Below, one piece after another: positions 17,173 through 23,926 of a stretch of DNA of 50,694 nt. The stretch's first letter is position 1; every line of letters starts with the position of its first letter. The stretch spans positions 1 to 50,694 of the forward strand of contig LBOW01000006.1 in assembly GCA_000989765.1 (NCBI GenBank), written 5' to 3'. Position numbers and translations under genes: made by a program. Source of the DNA: Candidatus Woesebacteria bacterium GW2011_GWB1_33_22 (lineage in GTDB: Bacteria; Patescibacteriota; Microgenomatia; UBA8517). The notes beneath the pieces are model-generated. The model was given only the letters and a program-made list of their open reading frames with translations, was not told the DNA's origin and searched no databases.

Positions 17173-18096
17173 TTAATTTATCCTTGTTGGATATTTTCCT
17201 CTACTTGCATTAACAATTGCTTCAGTCCATTGAATTGCATTTTTTCTCATTGAATCTTCTGTACACCACGCAAGTTCAGGTCCTGCCCAGACATTACCTT
17301 TATATTTTCCAAATTCTGCTTTGCTGGTCTCAAATCCATATCCATAAATCTTTCCTGTTTCTGCAAGTTTTAATAATAAATCGTGGTTGTAAACATGATG
17401 AACGATACTTACAAAAATTGCTGTTTTCTTCATGCTTTTAAGCATTTTGTCTGTAATCATCCCTTTTGTTTGTTCGTTCTGAGCAACAGCAGGAAGAATA
17501 ATATCTGAAGTTTCCATTAACTTTTCTAGAGTTACAGACCTGAATCTTTTATCTTTTGAGCTTCTTGAATAATACTGAACATTCATTCCAAGCCCTGCCA
17601 TGTTTTCTGCAATTGCTGTTCCAATGTTTCCAAGTCCAACTATACCTGCAGTTTTACCTCTTAATTCAATTCCTTGATGCTTTGTATAATCTTGTTTCCA
17701 TTTATCTTGAGCAACAACTGGAACCTTGCGAGCCACATTCATTGCAATCATTGTTGCCCATTCTGCAACGGCAATTGAAGAAAAACCTCTGAGATTAACT
17801 ACTGGAATTTTTAATTCTGCAATATGCTTTCCATCAATCCAACTAAAAGAGGTGGTTTGTAGCACAACAGCTTTAAGATTTGGAATCTTATCTACCGCTT
17901 CATTTGGAACACTCCAATCACAAAAGTCTGGGTCAATTGCAAGGATTCTTGCTTCAGTCCCATCCATCAAACCTTTGACTTTTTCAAATGGAATAATTTC
18001 TTTTTGAACTACAACAGTTCCTGCCTTTTTTAGTTGAACTTTAAGGTTTGAGGAAAACAAAGTATCGTAATTGGGACTTAAGATAAATATTTTCAT
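17173..18096 (-). CDS. Divergent D-2-hydroxyacid dehydrogenase-like protein without catalytic Arg/His
   Basis: The 307 residues keep the fold of the family, with an intact Rossmann motif (GKTAGIVGLGNIGTAIAENMAGLGM). The catalytic positions are changed: the NTARG segment reads VSIVHH, and the TPH segment reads GPELAW, so both the substrate arginine and the proton-donating histidine appear to be gone. It may bind NAD(H) without classical oxidoreductase activity, or use other residues. The ATG at 18096 is preferred. A TTG at 18123 would only add nine polar residues. A second degenerate homologue lies at 2239-3156. Confidence 0.7.
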   Translation of the reverse strand: MKIFILSPNYDTLFSSNLKVQLKKAGTVVVQKEIIPFEKVKGLMDGTEARILAIDPDFCDWSVPNEAVDKIPNLKAVVLQTTSFSWIDGKHIAELKIPVVNLRGFSSIAVAEWATMIAMNVARKVPVVAQDKWKQDYTKHQGIELRGKTAGIVGLGNIGTAIAENMAGLGMNVQYYSRSSKDKRFRSVTLEKLMETSDIILPAVAQNEQTKGMITDKMLKSMKKTAIFVSIVHHVYNHDLLLKLAETGKIYGYGFETSKAEFGKYKGNVWAGPELAWCTEDSMRKNAIQWTEAIVNASRGKYPTRIN

Positions 18097-18330
18097 ATTC
18101 TTTACATTTGTTTTATATCGCAAATTATTTATATAAGCAAGTGCTAGAGTTAATAATAGTTAACTTAAATTACTTGTTAAACAAGTAAAACAGGGTCTGA
18201 AATATTTTCGACTTTATGCCTGAGTTATCCAGTTTAATTGGAGATAACTGGATATATAAAATCTTGATTTACTTGTAATTACAGTTAACCGTTAAAAACG
18301 GTGGAAAACGGTTAGATCTTGAAATTTTAT

Positions 18331-18696
18331 TTAAGATCCTTTTGTCTTGTACTCCCACTGTTCAATTTTCAATAGTGCAGCCGTATCCGAAGAATTGTTA
18401 AAAACTGTGCTACTTAAACCCCAATAATAAAAAAAAGTTGTAGATCCATTTGGGTTCGCTCTCTGTGATGAAACTCCAGACTTGGTATACAAAACTATTT
18501 TGTCTCCGTCTTTCACATTTTGATCTGGAAACCAATATGAATTTTTTGGAGTACTACTAATACGACCAGGAGTAGTTTCTCTCGTTAAAAAAACAACATA
18601 GAGACCAATATTATCAATGCCAGTAGCTTGAAGTATCAATCTTTCGTTATTAGCCACTCCACCATCAACAATTCCTTGTATTTTTATGTTTGTCAT
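18331..18696 (-). CDS. Hypothetical beta-rich protein paired with a two-TM protein
   Basis: The 121 residues are predicted mostly beta-strand. The pattern LYVVFLTRETTPGRISSTPKNSYWFPDQNVKDGDKIVLYTKSG resembles a lamin-tail-like beta sandwich, but I am not sure. There is no signal peptide. Its start overlaps the stop of the upstream two-TM protein gene by 4 bases, so they form an operon. A soluble beta domain with a small membrane partner recalls sensor or effector pairs in accessory regions; no function can be stated. Confidence 0.5.
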   Translation of the reverse strand: MTNIKIQGIVDGGVANNERLILQATGIDNIGLYVVFLTRETTPGRISSTPKNSYWFPDQNVKDGDKIVLYTKSGVSSQRANPNGSTTFFYYWGLSSTVFNNSSDTAALLKIEQWEYKTKGS

Positions 18697-19115
18697 TTTT
18701 TATTTATAAAGAAACTCAAAACTGAACCAACCAAAAGCAACACAACACCAGATAATATTAAAACAAATTTTGTTTCGCCTGAAGTTGTAAAGGCAATACC
18801 GAATATGGCACCCCCGATAGTTAAACACAACGAATACAATATTTGAAATTTATTTTCACCTTGTACTTGTTGATCTAAAATTGCGGAACGCTTATCAGCA
18901 TCGTAGAACTTTTGCCTAAATCCTGACAGCTCAACCTTTTCGCTTGAAAGTGTGTCTATTTTTTCAAGCAACATCCTTCCCACAGCTGGATTTTTGAGAT
19001 CAGTTTCACTCAACTCTCTACTTAACTTAGAGAAAGCCCCCGTTCCAGGTTGCTTAGTATTTTCGTCTACTGACGAAGTTTCATTTCCAACTAGAATCTC
19101 GGTATCTTTAGTCAT
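18693..19115 (-). CDS. Coiled-coil protein with two C-terminal membrane helices
   Basis: The protein has 140 residues. The N-terminal 80 are polar with a helical, probably coiled-coil stretch (LLEKIDTLSSEKVELSGFRQKFYDADKRSAILDQQV). Two adjacent membrane segments follow (YSLCLTIGGAIFGIAFTT and FVLILSGVVLLLVGSVLSFF), and the C-terminus is short and basic. It is the first gene of a two-gene operon with the beta-rich protein (4-base overlap). The layout resembles small SLATT-like or effector-anchor proteins; this is inference. Confidence 0.55.
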   Translation of the reverse strand: MTKDTEILVGNETSSVDENTKQPGTGAFSKLSRELSETDLKNPAVGRMLLEKIDTLSSEKVELSGFRQKFYDADKRSAILDQQVQGENKFQILYSLCLTIGGAIFGIAFTTSGETKFVLILSGVVLLLVGSVLSFFINKK

Positions 19116-19219
19116 ATATTTTTGTTAACTGTAGTTTACTACTTTTGAAGCTATTTCTCCATTAAGATTAGAGTGCTTTTTGCACTACTTAATTATGATA
19201 TTCTTAAGGTCAAGAGATT

Positions 19220-19834
19220 ATGATGACAAAACAAGACAAAAAAATTAGAGTATCTTTTGGCGGAGGTTTCAAGATTAAAAACGATAACCAAAGAAACCTT
19301 TACCCAAAAGAAAGACTATCGGAGTTCTTAAATGTAGACCCAAACAACGAGATTGATGTAAGAAATTACTGCTCAAAATACACACTCATTCCACAAGATT
19401 TGACAGGTGGATTGCTAGCTGGTTTTGCTATTGAGCAACGACTAATTAAGCAGATATTAGAAAACTTCAAATCTGGAAAACTTACCGAAGAGAATATTAA
19501 AAAAATAAATAGCGAAATAAAAATCTATCCGAGTTTCAAGGTGTTCAGTAAAAGAGATTTGTCTGAATTTAATAAATCACTGGGTCGTGACGATAGTATT
19601 CTCGCAAATCACTCAAATGACAAAATATTATTAAAAGTTAGTACTCATCAATCAACTTTTTCATCGTTATTATCAGATTTGGTTGAGCATTTCATTAGCG
19701 AGCAAAAAATAAGAGAGTGCGTCGACTGTGGTAAGTTTTTTGTTTTAGAAAATCCGAAGAGACTATTTTGCGATGATTCTTGCAGAGACAGATATAAAAA
19801 ACGCAAGAAATACAAAGTTAAAAAAGAAAGTTAA
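19220..19834 (+). CDS. CGNR-type zinc-finger protein
   Basis: The protein has 204 residues. The C-terminal 35 contain CVDCGKFFVLENPKRLFCDDSC followed by RDRYKKRKKYK, a CGNR-like zinc finger with a basic tail, as in putative regulators with an N-terminal ligand-binding domain. The N-terminal 160 residues are not recognised and are shorter than the usual family domain. A TATGAT box (19194-19199) and an AAGG Shine-Dalgarno precede the ATG. It is the first of several + strand genes leading to the recombinase at 21093 and is possibly the element's regulator. Confidence 0.65.
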   Translation: MMTKQDKKIRVSFGGGFKIKNDNQRNLYPKERLSEFLNVDPNNEIDVRNYCSKYTLIPQDLTGGLLAGFAIEQRLIKQILENFKSGKLTEENIKKINSEIKIYPSFKVFSKRDLSEFNKSLGRDDSILANHSNDKILLKVSTHQSTFSSLLSDLVEHFISEQKIRECVDCGKFFVLENPKRLFCDDSCRDRYKKRKKYKVKKES

Positions 19835-19892
19835 ATTCTCCCCGATTGTCTCCCTGTTCAGCCTCCTCACCTTGCCTTATTGTTTATCTGTT

Positions 19893-20015
19893 ATGAGAAA
19901 CAAGATGACACAAAACAGTAGAAAAGTAATTGCAAACGATGACCTTGTTAAGTTTTTTGCAATTTTATTACAAATTTATAAAAGGAGACAAAACAATGGA
20001 CAAATTCAAAACTAA
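19893..20015 (+). CDS. Possible 40-residue small protein
   Basis: The short ORF MRNKMTQNSRKVIANDDLVK... ends 20 bases inside the following gene. It contains that gene's Shine-Dalgarno, so coupling is possible. Helical, basic; similar short ORFs occur before DUF5659-type genes in CPR elements as I recall, but evidence is weak. Confidence 0.3.
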   Translation: MRNKMTQNSRKVIANDDLVKFFAILLQIYKRRQNNGQIQN

Positions 20016-20232
20016 AGATATTTTTGAGGCTTCATTTATTTACTCGCAAGATGTTGATCTTGCGAATCTCGAATTAGATTCAAACTACTACTGGTTTGTG
20101 TTTATGCAAAAAGAAAACGCTGAAAAATTATCATCGCTTTACTGGTCAGGCAAAGCTGAGGGTAATATTAAAAAATTTGTCGATTCCTTAAAAACACTGA
20201 AGGATTTAGTTTTTTCAAGGAAAAGAGATTAA
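19996..20232 (+). CDS. DUF5659-like small protein
   Basis: The 78 residues (MDKFKTKDIFEASFIYSQD ... YYWFVFMQKENAEKL ... YWSGKAEGNIKKFVDSLKTLKD) closely follow the pattern of DUF5659, a small domain of unknown function often found near recombinases in mobile elements. The ATG at 19996 is fixed by a strong Shine-Dalgarno (AAAGGAGACAAAACAATG). An in-frame upstream start at 19930 would add a hydrophobic stretch not seen in the family. It lies in the second recombinase module. Confidence 0.7.
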   Translation: MDKFKTKDIFEASFIYSQDVDLANLELDSNYYWFVFMQKENAEKLSSLYWSGKAEGNIKKFVDSLKTLKDLVFSRKRD

Positions 20233-20320
20233 GTTGTGAGGGTGCCGAGCATTACGGATGATCAGACAACTATAAAAAGCTGACAAAGTGAATGCCTCCC
20301 ATACGGGAAGGACTGTTATA

Positions 20321-20366
20321 CGGAATGAAAAATATAAAAAATTGTTAAAGCAATAATTATATTCCG
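20321..20366 (+). promoter_or_regulatory. Hairpin in the leader of the ribbon-helix-helix gene
   Basis: CGGAAT (20321-20326) pairs with ATTCCG (20361-20366), and an inner ATTG/CAAT (20341-20344 with 20351-20354) gives a stacked stem-loop. It lies in the 184-base gap between the DUF5659-like gene and the RHH gene. The gap also contains a shorter TCCC/GGGA stem near 20297-20308 and a purine-rich run before the RHH start. It may be a regulatory leader. Confidence 0.35.
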
Positions 20367-20416
20367 GCAACAGGGAGCAGAGCGGAGGGAAGGTTGTTAG
20401 GGAGGGGAAAGAAAGT

Positions 20417-20587
20417 ATGAATAATCGACAAAGTGACACAAAAACAACAAAACAAATAAGGATCGATAGTGGTCTGCATAAGTTACTCAAAGTGAAAGCT
20501 TCTAAAGCGGAAATGACGCTTAGGGACTTTCTGGAGCAATGTTTGAATGAGTCCGACACATTTAATTTTGAAGATAAAGAAATATGA
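20417..20587 (+). CDS. Ribbon-helix-helix DNA-binding protein
   Basis: The 56 residues contain a CopG/Arc-like ribbon-helix-helix core (TKQIRIDSGLHKLLKVKASKAEMTLRDFLEQCL). One strand pairs across a dimer and two helices follow. Such proteins repress their own operon or regulate element transfer. The start has a strong purine-rich Shine-Dalgarno region (GGGAGGGG). The stop lies just before the structured leader of the next genes. The gene is too short for most ORF callers, but the motif is clear. Confidence 0.7.
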   Translation: MNNRQSDTKTTKQIRIDSGLHKLLKVKASKAEMTLRDFLEQCLNESDTFNFEDKEI

Positions 20588-20617
20588 ATAAACATCAAAA
20601 ATTACAATTAACAAAAA

Positions 20618-20655
20618 TAACCTGTTATTACGAAAGAAAACAGGTTAATAACAGG
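20618..20655 (+). repeat. Nested inverted repeats with alternative pairing
   Basis: TAACCTGTT (20618-20626) can pair with AACAGGTTA (20639-20647). The overlapping CCTGTTATTA (20621-20630) can instead pair perfectly with TAATAACAGG (20646-20655). It sits just downstream of the RHH gene and could be its operator or a regulatory hairpin. Confidence 0.5.
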
Positions 20656-20674
20656 TCGACAAATAAGCCTCTTC

Positions 20675-20703
20675 TTTCAAAACAGGCGAAATCTGAGTAT
20701 ACT
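20675..20703 (+). promoter_or_regulatory. Predicted promoter of the structured leader
   Basis: TTTCAA (20675-20680), a 17-base spacer and TATACT (20698-20703) predict a start near 20710, about 10 bases before the first stem of the structured leader. The -35 is weak (3 of 6 match). Confidence 0.4.
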
Positions 20704-20709
20704 AAGGCT

Positions 20710-20831
20710 GATAACAAATCTCAGCGACGAAGTAGCACTTTAATTGGTGCAATGTATCGAACCCAAAGAGGGGTCACTCTCGTAGGGTTCGATGCTTCGT
20801 CGCTGAGAATACTGGGGGTGATCCCTCTTTG
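20710..20831 (+). ncRNA. Candidate structured leader RNA upstream of the recombinase operon
   Basis: A 14 bp perfect stem (20719-20732 with 20795-20808) closes a junction. The junction holds a short hairpin (GCAC 20735-20738 with GTGC 20747-20750) and a 9 bp perfect stem (ATCGAACCC 20756-20764 with GGGTTCGAT 20785-20793), which is capped by AGAG/CTCT around the loop GGGTCA. The strand 20764-20777 can instead pair with 20818-20831 over 14 bp with one G-U, which would break the capped stem or form a pseudoknot. The element ends 13 bases before the Shine-Dalgarno of the next gene, so a switch-like leader controlling that gene and the recombinase is plausible. No known RNA family is recognised. 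Confidence 0.5.
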
Positions 20832-20853
20832 TTGTCAGAAGGCGGTGATATTG

Positions 20854-21096
20854 ATGAAAGAATATAAATTTATTTCGTTCAGCGACGATAAAAAAGGCAG
20901 AAAGCAAATGCAGGAAGCTATCGATAACCTATCTTCAGAAGGATGGAAAATTGATAAAACTGAAACTGTAAGTGGTGGTTGGAATGTACTTAAAGCAATA
21001 CTTCTTGGTATTTTATTTTTACCGTTAGCATTTTTTGGAAAAAGAAAACCTTTAACTAAAATCATGCTTTCTAGAACAAAGAAGGGAGAAAAATGA
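20854..21096 (+). CDS. Small DUF4177-like membrane protein
   Basis: The 80 residues begin with a short domain MKEYKFISFSDDKKGRKQMQEAIDNLSSEGWKIDKTE, similar in pattern to DUF4177 (EYK...LN.L..EGW). One membrane segment follows (AILLGILFLPLAFFG), with a basic tail. The ATG at 20854 has GGTGA 6 bases upstream. Longer upstream in-frame starts would read through the structured leader and are rejected. The stop overlaps the recombinase start by 4 bases, so the two are co-translated. The role is unknown. Confidence 0.6.
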   Translation: MKEYKFISFSDDKKGRKQMQEAIDNLSSEGWKIDKTETVSGGWNVLKAILLGILFLPLAFFGKRKPLTKIMLSRTKKGEK

Positions 21097-22670
21097 AAAA
21101 GTACATTTCCTATTATCGAAAGTCTACAGATTCTGAGGAAAAACAGATATTATCTTTATCTGACCAAAGGAGAGTAACTTTGGATTTTTGCAATCAAAGA
21201 CAATTATTTGTTCCGAATGAATATCATTTCGAAGAAAGTTGCTCTGCAAAAAAAGCTGGCAGACCCATATTTAACGAGGTTATAAAATTATTAAAAGATC
21301 GAAAAGCAGACGGGTTGATTGCCTACAAGGCAGATCGACTTACGAGAAATTATACTGACTTAGGCACAATAATGGATTTACTTGAATCTGGCATCGAAAT
21401 TTGGGCTGTGGATTATGGTCAGTATAAAAATAATTCAAACGATAAAACAATGATTGGTCTCAATACTGTTATGGCAAAGCGAAAAATTGATGATTTATCT
21501 GAGGATGTAAAAAGAAGTTTGTATGGGACAATAAAGGAAGGTAGATGGGCAGGATGGGCACCCTTAGGATATCTGAATTGTGATATTCGCGGTAGAATAA
21601 CTGGTAAAAGTTATACATTTGAGAAACAAGGTATTTTAGAAAATCTAGGAAGACCAATCACAAGAGTTGAAAAGGATCTACTAGTAGCACCTTTGATTAA
21701 AAGGATGTTTGAAATTTATGCATATCAGCCTGTTGCATTAAAACAACTTGCAGAAATTCTATACGAAGAAGGTTTAAGAAACAGAGTAGGAAACAAACTA
21801 AAAAAAGGAAGTGTTCATCAGATATTAACAAACCCATTTTATTACGGTGTTATGCGATGGAAAGGATTGATCGAAGAATCCAAACATGAACCAACTATTG
21901 ATAAGCGATTATTTGATCTAGTTCAAAAGAAATTAAGTGATAACGCACAGTTTACAATTAAACCAGATTTAGATTTTTTGTATAAAGGTTTGTTGAAATG
22001 TGGATCCTGTGGGATGAACATCACAGCAGAAGAACGAGAAAGATGTCAAAAGAACGGAAATGTTCATCATTATGTTTATTATCATTGCACTAAATCACAA
22101 GGTAATTGCGGACAAAAGCATATTGAAGAAAAAGATTTAGAGAATCAACTTTCTGAAATGTTTAAGAGCTTCTTTTTAGAGGATAAACAGGTAGAAGAAA
22201 TAAAATCAAAGCTGACAGAGCTTTATGATGAAGATAATAAGTATCAAACAATTCAAGAAAAAGCACTTAAAACTCGACTGACAAAACTTCAAAATGAAAA
22301 GAAGTCTATTTATAAACGAATGCTCATGGGCGATGTTGATGATAAGGAAACATATCTTGAAGTAAAAAACGATCTTCAGAATGAAATAAGCCAAGTTCAA
22401 GATAAACTTTTGCAGATAACAGATCATAGTCAAAACTGGTTTGATCAGTCTTCGAACCTTCTTTATTTGGCTACCCACGCACAAGAATTGTTTTTAGAGG
22501 GTACAAAAGAAGAAAAACAGATGTTGATCAGGTGTGTATCTTCGAACCTCTTTTTGAAAGATAAAAAGGTCGAATTTAGCTTCAATAAACCATTTGAGAT
22601 ACTCTCTCAGACACCTAAATTGAGTTCCTTGCTCCTCGGGCACGATTCGAACGTGCGACCTTATTCTTAA
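21093..22670 (+). CDS. Large serine recombinase next to tRNA-Asn
   Basis: The 525 residues carry a catalytic domain with YYRKSTDSEEKQ (nucleophile S11) and KADRLTRNYTDL, followed by the recombinase domain (about 150-280). A zinc ribbon with LKCGSCGMNI ... YYHCTKSQGNCG lies around 300-345. A coiled coil follows (about 370-450). The Shine-Dalgarno is strong (AAGGGAGAAAAATG). The last 13 codons (..LLGHDSNVRPYS) are read from the antisense strand of the tRNA-Asn at 22632-22703. This is the signature of an integrase whose 3' end abuts a tRNA attachment site. It is distinct from the recombinase at 12917-14656. Confidence 0.9.
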   Translation: MKKYISYYRKSTDSEEKQILSLSDQRRVTLDFCNQRQLFVPNEYHFEESCSAKKAGRPIFNEVIKLLKDRKADGLIAYKADRLTRNYTDLGTIMDLLESGIEIWAVDYGQYKNNSNDKTMIGLNTVMAKRKIDDLSEDVKRSLYGTIKEGRWAGWAPLGYLNCDIRGRITGKSYTFEKQGILENLGRPITRVEKDLLVAPLIKRMFEIYAYQPVALKQLAEILYEEGLRNRVGNKLKKGSVHQILTNPFYYGVMRWKGLIEESKHEPTIDKRLFDLVQKKLSDNAQFTIKPDLDFLYKGLLKCGSCGMNITAEERERCQKNGNVHHYVYYHCTKSQGNCGQKHIEEKDLENQLSEMFKSFFLEDKQVEEIKSKLTELYDEDNKYQTIQEKALKTRLTKLQNEKKSIYKRMLMGDVDDKETYLEVKNDLQNEISQVQDKLLQITDHSQNWFDQSSNLLYLATHAQELFLEGTKEEKQMLIRCVSSNLFLKDKKVEFSFNKPFEILSQTPKLSSLLLGHDSNVRPYS

Positions 22671-22703
22671 CAGGAATCTGCTCTGCCGTTGAGCTACCGA
22701 GGA
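22632..22703 (-). tRNA. Second tRNA-Asn (anticodon GTT), at a recombinase gene's end
   Basis: The 72-base - strand cloverleaf has a perfect acceptor stem TCCTCGG/CCGAGGA and the D arm GCTC..GAGC. The anticodon loop is CTGTTAA (GTT), and the T arm is GCACG TTCGAAT CGTGC. The discriminator base is G, and CCA is not encoded. The first pair of the anticodon stem is a G-A mismatch (GATTC/GAATA), which may be tolerated. The recombinase coding sequence overlaps its 3' half by 39 bases. It differs widely from tRNA-Asn at 1488-1559, so the two are not recent duplicates. Confidence 0.9.
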
Positions 22704-22761
22704 TTATAATTAAAAAGAGCATGGCTATTATATATTAAAATTGTGGTATTTTGGAGTATTA

Positions 22762-22805
22762 TTAATTATAAGAGGTTAATTATAAGTTTGTATATTGTAA
22801 CTTAT
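22762..22805 (+). promoter_or_regulatory. Probable operator of the brnTA operon
   Basis: A direct repeat TTAATTATAAG occurs at 22762-22772 and 22776-22786. It overlaps an inverted repeat ATAAGTT (22782-22788) / AACTTAT (22799-22805). It lies just upstream of the brnT start at 22828. BrnA antitoxins bind such sites for autoregulation. Confidence 0.5.
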
Positions 22806-22827
22806 ATGTATAAGTAGTAATATAACT

Positions 22828-23115
22828 ATGCACATAAAATTTGAGTGGAACGAATATAAAAATAAGTCAAATATTGAGAAACATAATGTAAAGTTTATTG
22901 ATGCCCAGAGGGCGTTTCTTGATAAAAAGCGCGTTATACATAAAGATCAATTACACAGTAAAATTGAAAAAAGATTTTACTGTTTTGGTAAATTAAAAGG
23001 AAGAATATTAACAGTCAGATTTACTTATAGAAATACGAAAGTAAGAATAATAGGTGCAGGGTATTGGGACAAAGGAAAGAAAATATATGAAAAAGAAAAT
23101 AATATACACAGATGA
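22828..23115 (+). CDS. brnT: BrnT-family toxin (RNase)
   Basis: The 95 residues match BrnT: FEWNEYKNKSNIEKHNVKF at the N-terminus, FIDAQRAFLDKK, then a strand-rich region with RILTVRFTYRNTKVRIIGAGYW. BrnT has a RelE-like fold and inhibits growth by cutting RNA. The partner antitoxin gene overlaps its 3' end by 29 bases, the usual toxin-first order. A repeat-rich operator lies upstream. There is no strong Shine-Dalgarno; a TAATAT at 22818-22823 suggests a nearly leaderless mRNA. Confidence 0.85.
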   Translation: MHIKFEWNEYKNKSNIEKHNVKFIDAQRAFLDKKRVIHKDQLHSKIEKRFYCFGKLKGRILTVRFTYRNTKVRIIGAGYWDKGKKIYEKENNIHR

Positions 23116-23347
23116 GCCAATACAGTCTAGGAAGATTAAAGACTTTTTACCAAGTCCGGAGTTTTTTATTCTTAAAAAGGAGAGTAAAAAAAGAGTAACA
23201 ATCGAATTATCAGATAAAAGCTTGAATTTTTTTAAAAATGCTGCACAAAAACAAAAAGCTTCGTATCAAGTTATGATCAGAAGACTTTTAGATTTTTATG
23301 TAGCAAAGCAACAAAGCAAAGATAACTTCAAGATAGTTGCTGCTTAA
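23087..23347 (+). CDS. brnA: BrnA-family antitoxin
   Basis: The 86 residues form the antitoxin of the BrnT/BrnA pair. The C-terminal part (KKRVTIELSDKSLNFFKNAAQKQKASYQVMIRRLLDFYV) is a ribbon-helix-helix DNA-binding domain, which binds toxin and operator. The ATG at 23087 is chosen; an upstream in-frame ATG at 23054 would add 11 residues and a longer overlap with brnT. It probably represses the operon through the repeats at 22762-22805. Confidence 0.8.
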   Translation: MKKKIIYTDEPIQSRKIKDFLPSPEFFILKKESKKRVTIELSDKSLNFFKNAAQKQKASYQVMIRRLLDFYVAKQQSKDNFKIVAA

Positions 23348-23362
23348 AATCTCCAAATAAGT

Positions 23363-23368
23363 TATAAT
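23363..23368 (+). promoter_or_regulatory. -10 box of a leaderless promoter
   Basis: TATAAT ends exactly six bases before the ATG at 23375, within the short gap after brnA. It gives the peptidase E-like gene its own leaderless transcript. Confidence 0.55.
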
Positions 23369-23374
23369 TGCTAG

Positions 23375-23926
23375 ATGAAAACTAAATATATTCTTCATGG
23401 TGGTTATGCTTCTAGAGTAAATGTAGAAAATGACAAGTTTTTTAAGGAAATTTTAATAAACACACCTCAAAAGCTAAAGGTTCTATTAGTATTTTTTTCA
23501 AAAGAAAACGACAGGATACCTGTAAATAGAGACGAAGATATCAAAATGTTTGTTAAAAATAAAGATAATCATGATCTCGAGTTTGAAGTAGCAGAAGAAA
23601 ATAGGTTTGTTGTCCAGATTAAAAGGTCTGACATTATTTATTTCCATGGTGGTAATACTCAAAAACTAGTTGACGCTTTAAATATGTTTTCTAACTTAAA
23701 GGAGTCGTTTGAAGGCAAAGTAATTGCCGCTGAATCAGCAGGAGCAAATGCATTATCTGCTTTTTATTATAGCCCTGTTACCAACACACCAAATAAGGGT
23801 TTGGGGATTGTCCCCGTTAAATTAAGCCCACATTTTGATGGAACAACCGGAGGAAAAGAATTAGAAGAAGTCGCTTCAGATTTAGAAAGCTGTTATTTGC
23901 CTGAGTTTAAATATAAAGTTTTTTGA
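23375..23926 (+). CDS. Peptidase E-like (S51 family) hydrolase
   Basis: The 183 residues have the class I glutamine-amidotransferase-like fold of family S51 (peptidase E, cyanophycinase). Signature segments are IIYFHGGNTQKLVDAL, the nucleophile elbow AAESAGANALS (serine), and PHFDG with a histidine. Substrates in the family are Asp-X dipeptides or cyanophycin; the specificity here is unknown. It is shorter than typical (about 200-230). A leaderless promoter precedes the ATG. The 3' end overlaps the convergent gene at 23882 by 45 bases. Confidence 0.75.
   Translation: MKTKYILHGGYASRVNVENDKFFKEILINTPQKLKVLLVFFSKENDRIPVNRDEDIKMFVKNKDNHDLEFEVAEENRFVVQIKRSDIIYFHGGNTQKLVDALNMFSNLKESFEGKVIAAESAGANALSAFYYSPVTNTPNKGLGIVPVKLSPHFDGTTGGKELEEVASDLESCYLPEFKYKVF

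Noticed and set aside
20215-20598. 127-codon open frame on the - strand across the RHH gene and leader
   Set aside because: It overlaps a clear ribbon-helix-helix gene on the + strand, has no start signal and a low-complexity hydrophobic composition; a shadow frame.
20719-20808. Invertible promoter segment between the 13-14 bp inverted repeats
   Set aside because: The arms enclose only about 62 bases with further nested complementary stems, which fits RNA folding better than an invertible DNA switch; not excluded.
20584-20853. Extension of the small DUF4177-like gene back to an ATG at 20584
   Set aside because: The extra 90 residues are encoded by the structured, inverted-repeat-rich leader and have no protein-like pattern; the ATG at 20854 has a Shine-Dalgarno.
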